Assembly: GCA_019057865.1 (NCBI GenBank)
Contig: JAHLWP010000011.1
Location: forward strand, 32,674-96,673
Length of the DNA: 64,000 bases
Direction of reading: 5' to 3'
DNA from: Promethearchaeota archaeon
GTDB lineage: Archaea > Asgardarchaeota > Lokiarchaeia > Sigyniarchaeales > SOKP01
The notes beneath the pieces are model-generated. The model worked only from the letters and a program-made list of their open reading frames with translations, did not search any database and had not been told where the DNA came from. Below, one piece after another: positions 38,283 to 47,372 of the stretch (positions are counted from its first letter, which is position 1; each line of letters starts with the position of its first letter). The position numbers and the translations under genes are program-made.

Positions 38283-39194
38283 ATGGTAGAAAAAGTAGTT
38301 ATATTCGATGTAGAATTAATTTTATCTGAACCCGCTGATGTTGATATGGAATGGGTCGGTAATGATGATCTCATAAATGAATTAAAAGCTGCTTGGTTGA
38401 TTGTTGATGAGAACGATCTTCCGTTGAATCCAAGGATTTTAGGAAAACCAGGAGTAGGTAAAACAACATTGGGTTATGCTGCTGGGAAACGATTAGGTAA
38501 AGATGTTTATATGTTTCAATGTACTATGGATACTCGCCCTGAGGATCTATTAATAAGTCCAGTAATAGCTTCTGATAAAAAAATAGCATATGTAGCAAGT
38601 TCTCTTGTGTCTGCCATGATTAAAGGGGGAGTCTGCCTTTTAGACGAAGGCAACAGGATGAGTGAAAAAAGTTGGGCTTCTTTGGCACCTTTAATGGATA
38701 AAAGACGCTACGTTGAAAGTATTATTACAGGTATTAGGATTTATGCTCATCCAGAATTTCGATTATGTGTAACAATGAACAGTGATAGTAGTACGTATGA
38801 AATACCCGAATATATCCAATCCCGTCTGCAACCAAAGATTTTTATAGATTTTCCAAATAAAATCGATGAATTGAAAATATTAAAATATAATTTACCCTTC
38901 GCACCAGAAGAAATTTTAGAATATTGCGTTGATTTCCTCCAGAATGCTCACATACATGACGATTATACTGTTAGAGAGGGCATCAATATATTAAGGCTTT
39001 ATATGAAATCAAGAGAATTAAAAGGAAAAGATAAAGGTATGTTAAATAAAAATGAATTTAAAAAAGCAATTGTACATATTTTAGAAGAACATGCAATAAA
39101 TTACTGCTCTGATGAATATGAAAAATTTCTGAAAAGACAACAAGAAAAATATGTTAAAGATGATTTTTTGATTTTTAAGAAATTAGATGAATAA
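38283..39194 (+). CDS. MoxR-like AAA+ ATPase
   Basis: About 303 residues from ATG at 38283 (TTG at 38262 would add seven). Walker A GKPGVGKTTLG, a TMDTRPEDLL pre-sensor segment typical of dynein-related AAA_5 and MoxR, Walker B CLLDEGNRMSEKSWASL, sensor VTMNSDSSTYEIPEYI and Arg finger region QSRLQPKI. MoxR ATPases are chaperones that insert metals or mature complexes, usually with a von Willebrand A-domain protein; no such partner is adjacent here. Cytosolic. Confidence 0.87.
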   Translation: MVEKVVIFDVELILSEPADVDMEWVGNDDLINELKAAWLIVDENDLPLNPRILGKPGVGKTTLGYAAGKRLGKDVYMFQCTMDTRPEDLLISPVIASDKKIAYVASSLVSAMIKGGVCLLDEGNRMSEKSWASLAPLMDKRRYVESIITGIRIYAHPEFRLCVTMNSDSSTYEIPEYIQSRLQPKIFIDFPNKIDELKILKYNLPFAPEEILEYCVDFLQNAHIHDDYTVREGINILRLYMKSRELKGKDKGMLNKNEFKKAIVHILEEHAINYCSDEYEKFLKRQQEKYVKDDFLIFKKLDE

Positions 39195-39208
39195 AATTTA
39201 ATACTAAA

Positions 39209-41317
39209 TTACCGATTTCTAAATTTCTTCTTTTTATTCTGACAAGAAGAGTTATTATTGTGATTATTCAAATTTAAAGAATTGTCTCCTAAACTATTAC
39301 AGAAATTGAATGAATTGGGTTGAATATATTTGTCTAAAGGTCCTTTTTCCATAAAAAATTCATTAATATCTTTTTTTATTAGTTTCATTTCTTTTAAAAA
39401 ATCTTTTAGATCTCTAGTATAAAATAATTCATCATTAGATAATCGTGGGATATTATATAAGGAAATTATATCATATGTTTTATTATATTCCAAGATTTCG
39501 AAAAATTGATTTCTATATTCATTATTAAGTTCAATAAATTCACAGAGAAGATTAGGACTAATTATTTTTGTATTTTCAGGAAAGCGAATCCTATTATCTT
39601 CAGGTAAAGGTATTGTTTCTGTTTTAAAAAACCAATTATTTCCTATTATAAAAAGTACAATATTTGGATGTTCGTATTTTAAAATCTTTTTTACAATATT
39701 TTCAGTAGAAAGATTATTTGTATAATCAAATTGAAATGAAATGATGCAATCTAGGTTTTCTTTATTTATTCCGATTTGCTGAGCTAAATTACTATTATTT
39801 TTAAATTGTTGTTCTAAAAATTTTTGATCTTTAACATTTAAAATCAACCCATCTGCTCCCTTTAAACTATTGGGATAAATTCTTGGTTCGGATATATATA
39901 TAACCTTTTTCTCATCATAAAAAAATTTAGTTAATAAATCATTTATTCTTGAATGTGACAAAGTTCCAGAAATTCTTGAATCATCGCTCGGAAATCTTTC
40001 TCTATATTTTTTATAATTATCCTTAAATATTTGTTTCAAGGCTAAATTATTCACAACTGTATGGGACACATTATGTTTTATTGCGATATCTAGTTGACTA
40101 AGATCGAAGGAATTTAAAATATCAAACTTAATTTGTTCCTTAACTTCTTCAGACACCCAATCCTTCGCTTCTGGCCATTTTTCACGATAAATGTCTATAT
40201 TACCTTGATAATTTTCTCGTGCAATTCTAACCACAGTCATCACGCCTAAATTTAGATTTTCTGCAATTTTTGTCAAAGAGTCAGGAGTCTCCTCAGTAAT
40301 TCTCTCAATAATTTGACATCTGATTTCTTCAGTAATTTTGTAAACAGATGATGGCCATTTCATGCGATATTCTTCTAATGTAAAAATTTTTTTCCCTAAT
40401 TCACGAACATAAGAAAGAGAAACGTTATTTTTATTAGCTATAATTGTCAAAGTATCTGGATTAGGTTTACTTAAATCTTCAATTATTATTTTTTTAATTT
40501 CATTAGAAATTGGAGGATTTTTTATTGGCCATCTTTCATGATATTCTTCAGGTGTAAATAATTTTTTTGCCCAACGCATTACAAATGATCTAGAAAGTCC
40601 TATTTCAGAAGAAATGTCTCTCAGAGTATTTGGATTTTCAGAAAATAATTCATCTAACATACTATCCCAAGTTTCACTAGGTTTTTTTAACCATTTTGAA
40701 TTTGTTGTAGGCCATCTCGTTTGATAAGCATTTTTAGAAAAAATCTGCAAAGCTATTTTTATAACTGTTTTTACTGATACACCATTGCTTTTTGCTATAT
40801 TACTCAAAGAATCTGGTGGATCTTCCCTAAGTTGTTCTTGAATTCTATTTTTAACTGAATGCGTGATAATATTTCTAGGAAAACGTTTATAAAATTCTTT
40901 TAAATTGTTATTAAATTCTGAATTTAAGGCGATTTTTCTAATTAAATGTGGATTTAAAGAAATACCAATTTTAATTGCTTTTTTAGAAATATCTCTCAAA
41001 GATAAATTTGTGTTTAAAATGTTATCAATTGTAAAATTAAAGATTTCGTTATTTTTATTAATTTTATTTAATATTACTAAAAACTTTTGTTTTCTAGATA
41101 TAGTTAAATCCAATCCATTAACCCAATCAATAAATTTCTGACTAATAGTTAAACCGCTGTTAGGCTTTCTTTTTGTCCCTTTATGAAAGTGTAAATATTT
41201 TTTAAACCAAGTTTGTATTTCTTTATTCATCAAATTCAAATATTTTAATTGAGGGCTTTTAAATTCTCGTTTAAGATCTGAATCGCCTCGCTCATTATTC
41301 ATAATCTTTTTACTCAA
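39209..41317 (-). CDS. Protein of repeated helix-turn-helix units with a C-terminal domain of unknown fold
   Basis: 702 residues. At least six repeats of ~60-70 residues each contain an HTH and end in a conserved aromatic-Pro: for example DSLSNIAKSNGVSVKTVIKI...RWP, NTLRDISSEIGLSRSFVMRW...RWP, DTLTIIANKNNVSLSYVREL...KWP, DSLTKIAENLNLGVMTVVRI...KWP. Residues about 470-600 form an alpha/beta domain (GADGLILNVK, LDCIISFQFDYT, NIVLFIIGNNWFF) that could be a nuclease-like fold, but no clear PD-(D/E)xK signature is visible. A Ser/Asn/Lys-rich tail ends it. ATG at 41302 is an alternative start. Confidence 0.7.
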   Translation of the reverse strand: MSKKIMNNERGDSDLKREFKSPQLKYLNLMNKEIQTWFKKYLHFHKGTKRKPNSGLTISQKFIDWVNGLDLTISRKQKFLVILNKINKNNEIFNFTIDNILNTNLSLRDISKKAIKIGISLNPHLIRKIALNSEFNNNLKEFYKRFPRNIITHSVKNRIQEQLREDPPDSLSNIAKSNGVSVKTVIKIALQIFSKNAYQTRWPTTNSKWLKKPSETWDSMLDELFSENPNTLRDISSEIGLSRSFVMRWAKKLFTPEEYHERWPIKNPPISNEIKKIIIEDLSKPNPDTLTIIANKNNVSLSYVRELGKKIFTLEEYRMKWPSSVYKITEEIRCQIIERITEETPDSLTKIAENLNLGVMTVVRIARENYQGNIDIYREKWPEAKDWVSEEVKEQIKFDILNSFDLSQLDIAIKHNVSHTVVNNLALKQIFKDNYKKYRERFPSDDSRISGTLSHSRINDLLTKFFYDEKKVIYISEPRIYPNSLKGADGLILNVKDQKFLEQQFKNNSNLAQQIGINKENLDCIISFQFDYTNNLSTENIVKKILKYEHPNIVLFIIGNNWFFKTETIPLPEDNRIRFPENTKIISPNLLCEFIELNNEYRNQFFEILEYNKTYDIISLYNIPRLSNDELFYTRDLKDFLKEMKLIKKDINEFFMEKGPLDKYIQPNSFNFCNSLGDNSLNLNNHNNNSSCQNKKKKFRNR

Positions 41318-41569
41318 TTTTCCTTATTATGTAATTTTTTTTTAGTAATTAAAAAACTAATTAGTTGCTATTTAAATAACATGACACTAAAGTTTCACTA
41401 CAAAATTGACATCATATTTCACGATGCCAATTTAAAAAAATTAAGTTAGTTCTACTGAAGTGTTACAACCAGAATGTAGCACAAAAATTTTAATTTTTTT
41501 TCTAATTTTGGTTTTGTTTTGCTATTGTTTCTTAAGCTAGGATTTTTTTAGATTAAATTTATTGTAGGA

Positions 41570-42059
41570 TTAATCACTCGTGGAAAGAGAAGAGAAGGAT
41601 TTGTACACTGCCATAACGTAATCCAAAATCTTTAATTCCCTTTTCAAAATGTATAAATCTTCTAATTTTCCCCCTTTTTTTGAAAAAAGGGAAGCTAATT
41701 TAAAATGAAAATGTGCTTCCTCCTTATCAGATGAACTATTTACTTTGGGGAAAATAATACTTTGGTTGATTGGATCAAGTTTAAAAAGCTTTATTGAGTT
41801 TTTGATCTCAAAATTTGGAGAATCTAATAAAACCTCATAAAGCTCAAATGCTTCCTCCCAGTTGGATAAATGTAGGAGGGGGAAATAATTTAATTTTTAA
41901 AATTGTTATTTTATTTTTATTATAGACTTCCATGTTATAATTATATTGTTTTCTGAGCAATTTTATTGCTTTTTCTAAAGTTTTCAAAGCAAGATTAGAT
42001 TTAAACACGTGATATAAAATGATAGCTTTTATGACATATAAAACTAAAGATAGACGATG
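41570..42059 (-). pseudogene. Decayed TPR-like coding remnant
   Basis: On the minus strand, about 55 open codons from 42059 (VIKAIILYHVFKSNLA, then KTLEKAIKLLRKQYNYN) switch frame near 41895 to about 105 open codons with NWEEAFELYEVLLD, KEEAHFHFKLASLFSKK and LKRELKILDYVMAVYKSF, ending at a TAA at 41570. The text is TPR-like and similar in style to the repeat part of the TPR-nitrilase protein. There is no start codon at the beginning, a stop just before it, and a frame change, so it is a dead gene. Confidence 0.6.
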
Positions 42060-42172
42060 CTAGTTTTTTAAAAGATTAAAGTTAGAGAAATAAATGTAAA
42101 TACTGATAATGATTTAATATTAGTAAAAATTAATTTTAATTAAAACTTGATGAAGAGGTTAGTAATCGTTCT

Positions 42173-43453
42173 ATGACTAAGATCATTTTTTTGTCTGGTT
42201 TTCCGCCAATGATACATGGAATAGGATCTTATACCAAGTATTTAGTCGATGTTTTGTATGAAAAGGGTTGTGACTGTGGAATAATAAGTTTTGATCCTTA
42301 TGCTTGTGAATTTCCCATAATGAAAGAGAAAAAAATAGAATGCGAATATCCAGTTCTGTATACTATCCCTAGTTGCAATGATTATAAATTCAATCTGATC
42401 TTTGACAGTTTAACTAACTTATATAAAAATGGGGATAATTATGTTTTTTGGATACAACAAGGTGATAGTTTTTGGAGAAATCGTTTAAAATTTGTTAAGA
42501 TGTTGAAATTTTTCAAGAAAAAGAAAGTTAAAAACATAATTGTTACACATCACACTCTTAATTTTCAGAGCCCTGAAACCAGATATGGTCTTAAAAAATG
42601 GCAATATGAATTACTTAAAAACGAATTGCCTTATATAGACGTGAATACAGTGTTCACAAATGGGGTTTATATGGCAATTACTAAAGCATTCCCTGAGTAT
42701 AGAGATAAGATTGTTTTAATTAGACATGGTGTCCCGTCATATCCTCGAATAAGTCAGAATAATGCTAAAAAAGAAATTATAAGTTGGCTTGAGAGTAAAA
42801 ATGAATTAAAAAAAGATTGGCAAAAAAGTGTAGAAGATTTAAATTCAAAGATTTTTAAAAGAATTACTATTACATTTGGAGATGTAGGTTTCATAGACAA
42901 TAGAAAACTTTCAACTACTATCCCTCTTACTATAAAAATTCTTCAAAAAAGATTTCCTGATAAGAATATTATTGGTTTGTATATCGGAACTCTAAGCTTT
43001 CTATCTAAACAAAAAATTAGTTATCTACAAAGACTTAAAAATCTACACAATCCTGAGAATAACTTCTACTTCTTTGAAACCTATGTGCCTGAGAGATTAT
43101 TTGCGAAATCACTAAGGATTTTAGACATAGTTTATATGTGGCAAGAAGATTGCAGGCAGAGTGGAAAATTGGCACACGCCCTTGGTATTGGTGCCACAGT
43201 TGTTGGTAAAAAACTCGAGGGCGTAGGCGAAACTCTTAAAATGTGTGGTTATCCTGCGCTGAACACTTACAAAGATTTTCTAAATGAAATAGAGCGAGTT
43301 ATAGCCAATTCTGAGTCTAAAGATTTAATGAAGAAAAGAGCTAGCAAGTATGCTAGGACTTATAATTGGGAGAACCAGGCCTTAAAACATATAGAACTTG
43401 CAGAATCTTTAATTTCAGGAGATAAATTACCTCTCTTAGATGGATGGGAGTGA
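42173..43453 (+). CDS. Glycosyltransferase (GT4-like)
   Basis: 426 residues. The N-terminus MTKIIFLSGFPPMIHGIGSY with the Gly-rich donor loop, VTHHTLNF and LIRHGV in the middle, and a C-terminal EDCRQSGKLAHALGIG loop with Glu/Ser/Gly at the sugar-nucleotide site fit GT-B glycosyltransferases of family 4. No membrane segments, so it acts at the cytosolic face. Donor and acceptor unknown. GAGGT lies 11 bases before the ATG. Its TGA stop lies inside the GGAGTGA ribosome-binding site of the RtcB-like gene, so the two are coupled. Confidence 0.8.
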   Translation: MTKIIFLSGFPPMIHGIGSYTKYLVDVLYEKGCDCGIISFDPYACEFPIMKEKKIECEYPVLYTIPSCNDYKFNLIFDSLTNLYKNGDNYVFWIQQGDSFWRNRLKFVKMLKFFKKKKVKNIIVTHHTLNFQSPETRYGLKKWQYELLKNELPYIDVNTVFTNGVYMAITKAFPEYRDKIVLIRHGVPSYPRISQNNAKKEIISWLESKNELKKDWQKSVEDLNSKIFKRITITFGDVGFIDNRKLSTTIPLTIKILQKRFPDKNIIGLYIGTLSFLSKQKISYLQRLKNLHNPENNFYFFETYVPERLFAKSLRILDIVYMWQEDCRQSGKLAHALGIGATVVGKKLEGVGETLKMCGYPALNTYKDFLNEIERVIANSESKDLMKKRASKYARTYNWENQALKHIELAESLISGDKLPLLDGWE

Positions 43454-43457
43454 TTGG

Positions 43458-44642
43458 ATGAAATATGAATTGAGAAATTTTCCTCTTAAAAGAAAAGAAT
43501 TTGATGAAAAAATTAGTTTTGCTGAAAAAAATCTCTTCAGTTTGGGGCTAAAAGATGTAGCAGAAGAGATTGGTAGAGAGAATGCAAAGTGGTTCATAGC
43601 TAATATACATTCTATTCAAGAAAAGTTAGGGTATGAAAAAAAAGCTATGGTCGTCGGAGCACCTGGTTTCACTTTCCAAACATCTTCTGACAAATTTCGT
43701 AGAGGAATTCCTGAAGGAGCAAAGTTCACATGGGGAGATAATACATATGATTTTGTTCCAACAGACTTAGGAATTGACTTTTGTGGTATGTTAGTTGGTG
43801 TAATCGAAGATGATCTAAGTCTTGAGAGAATTTTGAATATCCTATATGAAATGAGAGAAAAAAAATATGAAATCGATAATATAGAGATAGATAGATCTTA
43901 TTTTTGGCCAGGAGGTCATTTCTTGAAGGTATATTATGTTAAAAACTATAAAGCCCTAGACTTACCGAAAAAAGTTGCGGTTTTACACACATCTTCAAAT
44001 AAAATGCGGAATCAATTAAAAGATTTTGTTCGAGAGAGAGTCAAAAAAATAGAAACCTCCTTTGGTATAACACACGTTTTGCGAGGAAGAGATGCGAGGG
44101 AATATGAGAAATGTTGCAAGTATGCGAGTGAATTTTCTAAAAAAAAACGACAGATTCTCTTTGAAGAGATTTTTGATGGTGAGATAATAGCAAACCATAA
44201 TCACTGTGATTTAAAGGGACTTAATGAAGCAATTATTGGCTGTGATGTTGTTGACGAGGGAGAAATTTCTGTGATATCATTAACTAATAGAGCTTATCTA
44301 GTTAAAGGTAAAAAGAATCTTTCTTCAGAAAAAATCGAAGAATGTTTCGGTTCAAGATCAATTGAAGAATGGGCACATAATTACCTTTTAAACCTTAATA
44401 TGGTTTCTCATGGAGGTGGTCATGAATTACCTGGAGTAGATCATCTTGAAAAAGTCATTTTTTTTCCTAAGGGAAGAATTTTTGTTTTAAAGTGTGGTTC
44501 TAGGATCGAGGCATATGAAGATATGTGGAATTTTCCTCGCGGTTACAGAGTAGAAGGTATTTTGGAGAGAGTCCAATCTCTTGGATTAGCAAATCATTAT
44601 GCAACCCTTCAATTAATTTATACAATCAAAGTTGATTTCTGA
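43458..44642 (+). CDS. Divergent RtcB-like protein (RNA ligase fold)
   Basis: 394 residues from ATG at 43458 (GGAGTGA six bases upstream; a possible ATG at 43440 lies inside the preceding gene). Several RtcB landmarks occur in order: FVPTDLGIDFCGMLVG (RtcB VGyDi.CGM, metal Cys), FWPGGHFLKVYY (RtcB GSGNHFlE, metal His), VLHTSSNKMRNQ (RtcB iHtGSRg.Gh), ANHNHCD (RtcB NHNFA), SHGGGHELPG (near HRKGA) and EAYEDMW...ILERVQSLGLANHYATL (RtcB AYKDIDEV...). The guanylylated-His motif SHGAGR is not clearly present. RtcB ligates tRNA exon halves or repairs RNA ends; whether this paralogue does is unknown. Confidence 0.6.
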   Translation: MKYELRNFPLKRKEFDEKISFAEKNLFSLGLKDVAEEIGRENAKWFIANIHSIQEKLGYEKKAMVVGAPGFTFQTSSDKFRRGIPEGAKFTWGDNTYDFVPTDLGIDFCGMLVGVIEDDLSLERILNILYEMREKKYEIDNIEIDRSYFWPGGHFLKVYYVKNYKALDLPKKVAVLHTSSNKMRNQLKDFVRERVKKIETSFGITHVLRGRDAREYEKCCKYASEFSKKKRQILFEEIFDGEIIANHNHCDLKGLNEAIIGCDVVDEGEISVISLTNRAYLVKGKKNLSSEKIEECFGSRSIEEWAHNYLLNLNMVSHGGGHELPGVDHLEKVIFFPKGRIFVLKCGSRIEAYEDMWNFPRGYRVEGILERVQSLGLANHYATLQLIYTIKVDF

Positions 44643-45151
44643 AATCAAAAAATATATATAATGTACATAAAATCAAGTTGACAATTTCTCAGCTATAATT
44701 TCCTTCTTCTTGTAATAATTTCTATAAAATTCCACCTTTTCTTAAATTAGTGATTAAAGCCTTCACAAACTTGAACTTCTTGCTTCAATTTGAACACTAT
44801 ATTTAAAAGACCAAAGAGTTTATTTATATAATAAAAGAGATTTTTGATAAATCAAACTTAATGTCTATTACTTTATCTAGAAAGTTTTTTAATTGAATAA
44901 AAACCAATTAAGACCTATATATAGAAGATAAAATTTATATGTAAATAACTCAATCTCATATTTACATACTAAACTTGAAATAATCAATCTTAATTAATGA
45001 TTATATCATAATTTAATTCCTAATAGCTAAAATTCACGATATAATTATCCAAAATTGGATCTAACATTTTAATTAATAGTATAAATTTAGAAGTGAAATT
45101 AAAAATTAGAAGTATTAAAATGTAATTATTTGAGATATTCAGTACAAACAG
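44643..45151. other. AT-rich gap with a faint coding remnant
   Basis: About 510 bases between the RtcB-like gene and the inositol-phosphate operon. On the minus strand near 44690-44790 a short stretch reads like coding text with two stops (FKFVKALITNLRKGGIL, stop, KLLQEEGNYS, stop), possibly a decayed gene, but too short to identify. The remainder is AT-rich and should hold the promoter of the operon starting at 45152. Confidence 0.3.
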
Positions 45152-45967
45152 TTGATTGTAATATTGGATGAAAAAGAAGTAGAAGGGTTAATCCTTGCAG
45201 CGGGTTATTCCACTCGATTTAAGTTATTTGGAGGTAGTTTTAAAAAATATTTATTAAAATTAAATAATTCAAATATTCTAGGGTATATTATTACTGGAAT
45301 GGTAAACGCTGGAATTAGAAAAATCAATATTATTGCTAGTAAAATATCTAATAAATCAAAATATAAACAAATAATATTAAATTCTATATTAAAATCTAAA
45401 ATTGATCTAAAGAACGTTAACTTAAATATTATTGAGAATAGGGCACCACATAGAGAAAATGGTTATAGCCTTTTCTTAGGTTTGAATGCAATCTCCTCTG
45501 AATATACATTATTATCAATGGCAGACCATATTTTCTCAAAAAACATTTTTTCTCAATTGATAATGAATCATAACAAAGATGATGTGTTTTTAGCTACAGA
45601 TCCATTACATTTAAAAGAACCTTATAAAGTAGTTGATGCCACTAAAGTATATGGACTTAATTCTTTTATTATCGATATAGGTAAAGAGATATCTAAATAT
45701 AACCGATTAGACATGGGAGCGTTTATATTAAGGACAAGAGTTATTCGAGACATTTGCCAAGAATTAGAATTAGATACATATAAGTTTAATGTAACCAATA
45801 TCATTCTTTTAGCAATTGAATCAGGACTTAATGTGGGTTATTTCGATTTTCCAAATGTTATTTGGTTAGATGTAGATAATTCTTCAATATATCATCAACT
45901 AATAGAACTTTTTAGTGATTCTTCTAATAGACATCCTTTTGGTTTATCCCCTCCAAAGCATATCTGA
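45152..45967 (+). CDS. Inositol-1-phosphate cytidylyltransferase
   Basis: 271 residues. Nucleotidyltransferase motifs VEGLILAAGYSTRF, then RENGYSLFLGLNAI, LLSMADHIFSK (metal Asp), LDMGAFILRTRV and IWLDVDN. The GYSL..., MADHIFS and DMGAFIL segments follow the IPCT domain of the Archaeoglobus IPCT/DIPPS enzyme, which makes CDP-inositol from CTP and inositol-1-phosphate. TTG start. First gene of an operon with the CDP-alcohol transferase and inositol-3-phosphate synthase. Confidence 0.82.
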   Translation: MIVILDEKEVEGLILAAGYSTRFKLFGGSFKKYLLKLNNSNILGYIITGMVNAGIRKINIIASKISNKSKYKQIILNSILKSKIDLKNVNLNIIENRAPHRENGYSLFLGLNAISSEYTLLSMADHIFSKNIFSQLIMNHNKDDVFLATDPLHLKEPYKVVDATKVYGLNSFIIDIGKEISKYNRLDMGAFILRTRVIRDICQELELDTYKFNVTNIILLAIESGLNVGYFDFPNVIWLDVDNSSIYHQLIELFSDSSNRHPFGLSPPKHI

Positions 45968-46001
45968 TATAAAGGAAAAAAGAATAAAAGGGAAGAATAA
46001 A

Positions 46002-47372
46002 ATGAGACAAGATAATATACAAAGCAAATTAGAAAATCAACATTTCGTTAATTTAATTGGCATTATTATTTTACCAAATAATCCCTTTTTTATTAAAGAT
46101 CAACCTTTTTATATGAAAAAATTATGTGGTGTCTCGATTTTAGAAAGAAATATTAATATCCTAAACAAAAATGGAATAAATGAGATATTTATTTTATCAA
46201 AAATATCATTAGATTTGAATATTGAAAGAAATTTTGATAAGAATAAATTCATAAGAATAATAAAATTAAATTCCATTCAGCGTGTTAAAGAACTTTTAAA
46301 TCAAAAGAATTTAATTAATTCTGAGAAAAATTTTGCTGTTGTTTTAGATGGTAGTGTTTTAATCGATGATAGAATTGTTTCTTCCTTATTAAATCAAAAA
46401 GGAGATACATTGTATATAAAAGGTAAAAATATTTATTCAAACTGTTTAGATAAAAATTATGCTAATATTTTGGCAAGTAAAATAAACCTTAACAACAAAA
46501 AATTTATTTTTGAAAACACTGTAAGTTCTTTTAATGAGTTTTTTAATTCCTTAACATCATATAACACAATACATCATTCTTCAGATGAGATCTCCACGTA
46601 TATGCCAGATATGAGAAGAGCTGTGCCTCTTTATATTTATTCATTTCGACATTACGAAGATTTTAAGTCTGCTAAGAAGTTTCTTGTAAAAAGAACACAA
46701 AAGGGAACATTAGATTTAATTGCCTGGTATTTTAATAGGCATTTTGAAAATATTTTTGTTTATCTATTTGCTGATACTAGAATTACTGCTAATCATGTTA
46801 CGATACTTGTAAATATCTTAGGATATTCTGTCTTATTCTTATTATTATTACAATATTGGTGGATTGGCCTTTTTTTATTGATTTTAATAAATATCCTTGA
46901 CGGGGTTGATGGTAAATTAGCTCGTTTAAAAAACCAAGAAAGTAAAGCTGGCCATATTGAACATTCATTCGATCAATTATATGAACAGGCAATATATGTA
47001 GGTTTAGGTTTTGCCTCTTACTTTATAATTGATCAATTTTTTGTCATTATTGTATTAATTATTATGCTACTTTCTGATTCCTTTAATCGACATTGTTCAA
47101 TGCAGTACAAAGAAGTAATGAAAATAACACTGGCAGATAGTAGTAAATTTGATCAATTATTTAGGAAATTTGACGGAAGAAGAAATATCTATACTCTACA
47201 CATCTTAATTTTTGGAATTTTTGGTCATTTTGAATTTGTTATTTTTTCTATTTGTATTCATGCAATCATCACGAGTATAATTTATTCTATTCAAGCAATT
47301 AGGCATATGAAAAAAGCAGATAATTCGAATATAAGCAATATCATAAAACTTAAAGGAGGTATGTTTGAATGA
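46002..47372 (+). CDS. Degenerate nucleotidyltransferase fused to CDP-alcohol phosphotransferase
   Basis: 456 residues from ATG at 46002 (AAGGGAAG upstream). The N-terminal ~190 resemble a nucleotidyltransferase domain that has lost the LAAG..tR loop (LIGIIILPNNPFF) and is probably inactive. The C-terminal ~240 hold about five membrane helices and the CDP-alcohol phosphotransferase motif DGVDGKLARLKNQESKAG; the second half reads HIEHSFDQ instead of the usual GxxxDxxxD. It should join CDP-inositol or CDP-archaeol to an alcohol or inositol phosphate at the membrane. Its stop overlaps the next start (ATGA). Confidence 0.78.
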   Translation: MRQDNIQSKLENQHFVNLIGIIILPNNPFFIKDQPFYMKKLCGVSILERNINILNKNGINEIFILSKISLDLNIERNFDKNKFIRIIKLNSIQRVKELLNQKNLINSEKNFAVVLDGSVLIDDRIVSSLLNQKGDTLYIKGKNIYSNCLDKNYANILASKINLNNKKFIFENTVSSFNEFFNSLTSYNTIHHSSDEISTYMPDMRRAVPLYIYSFRHYEDFKSAKKFLVKRTQKGTLDLIAWYFNRHFENIFVYLFADTRITANHVTILVNILGYSVLFLLLLQYWWIGLFLLILINILDGVDGKLARLKNQESKAGHIEHSFDQLYEQAIYVGLGFASYFIIDQFFVIIVLIIMLLSDSFNRHCSMQYKEVMKITLADSSKFDQLFRKFDGRRNIYTLHILIFGIFGHFEFVIFSICIHAIITSIIYSIQAIRHMKKADNSNISNIIKLKGGMFE

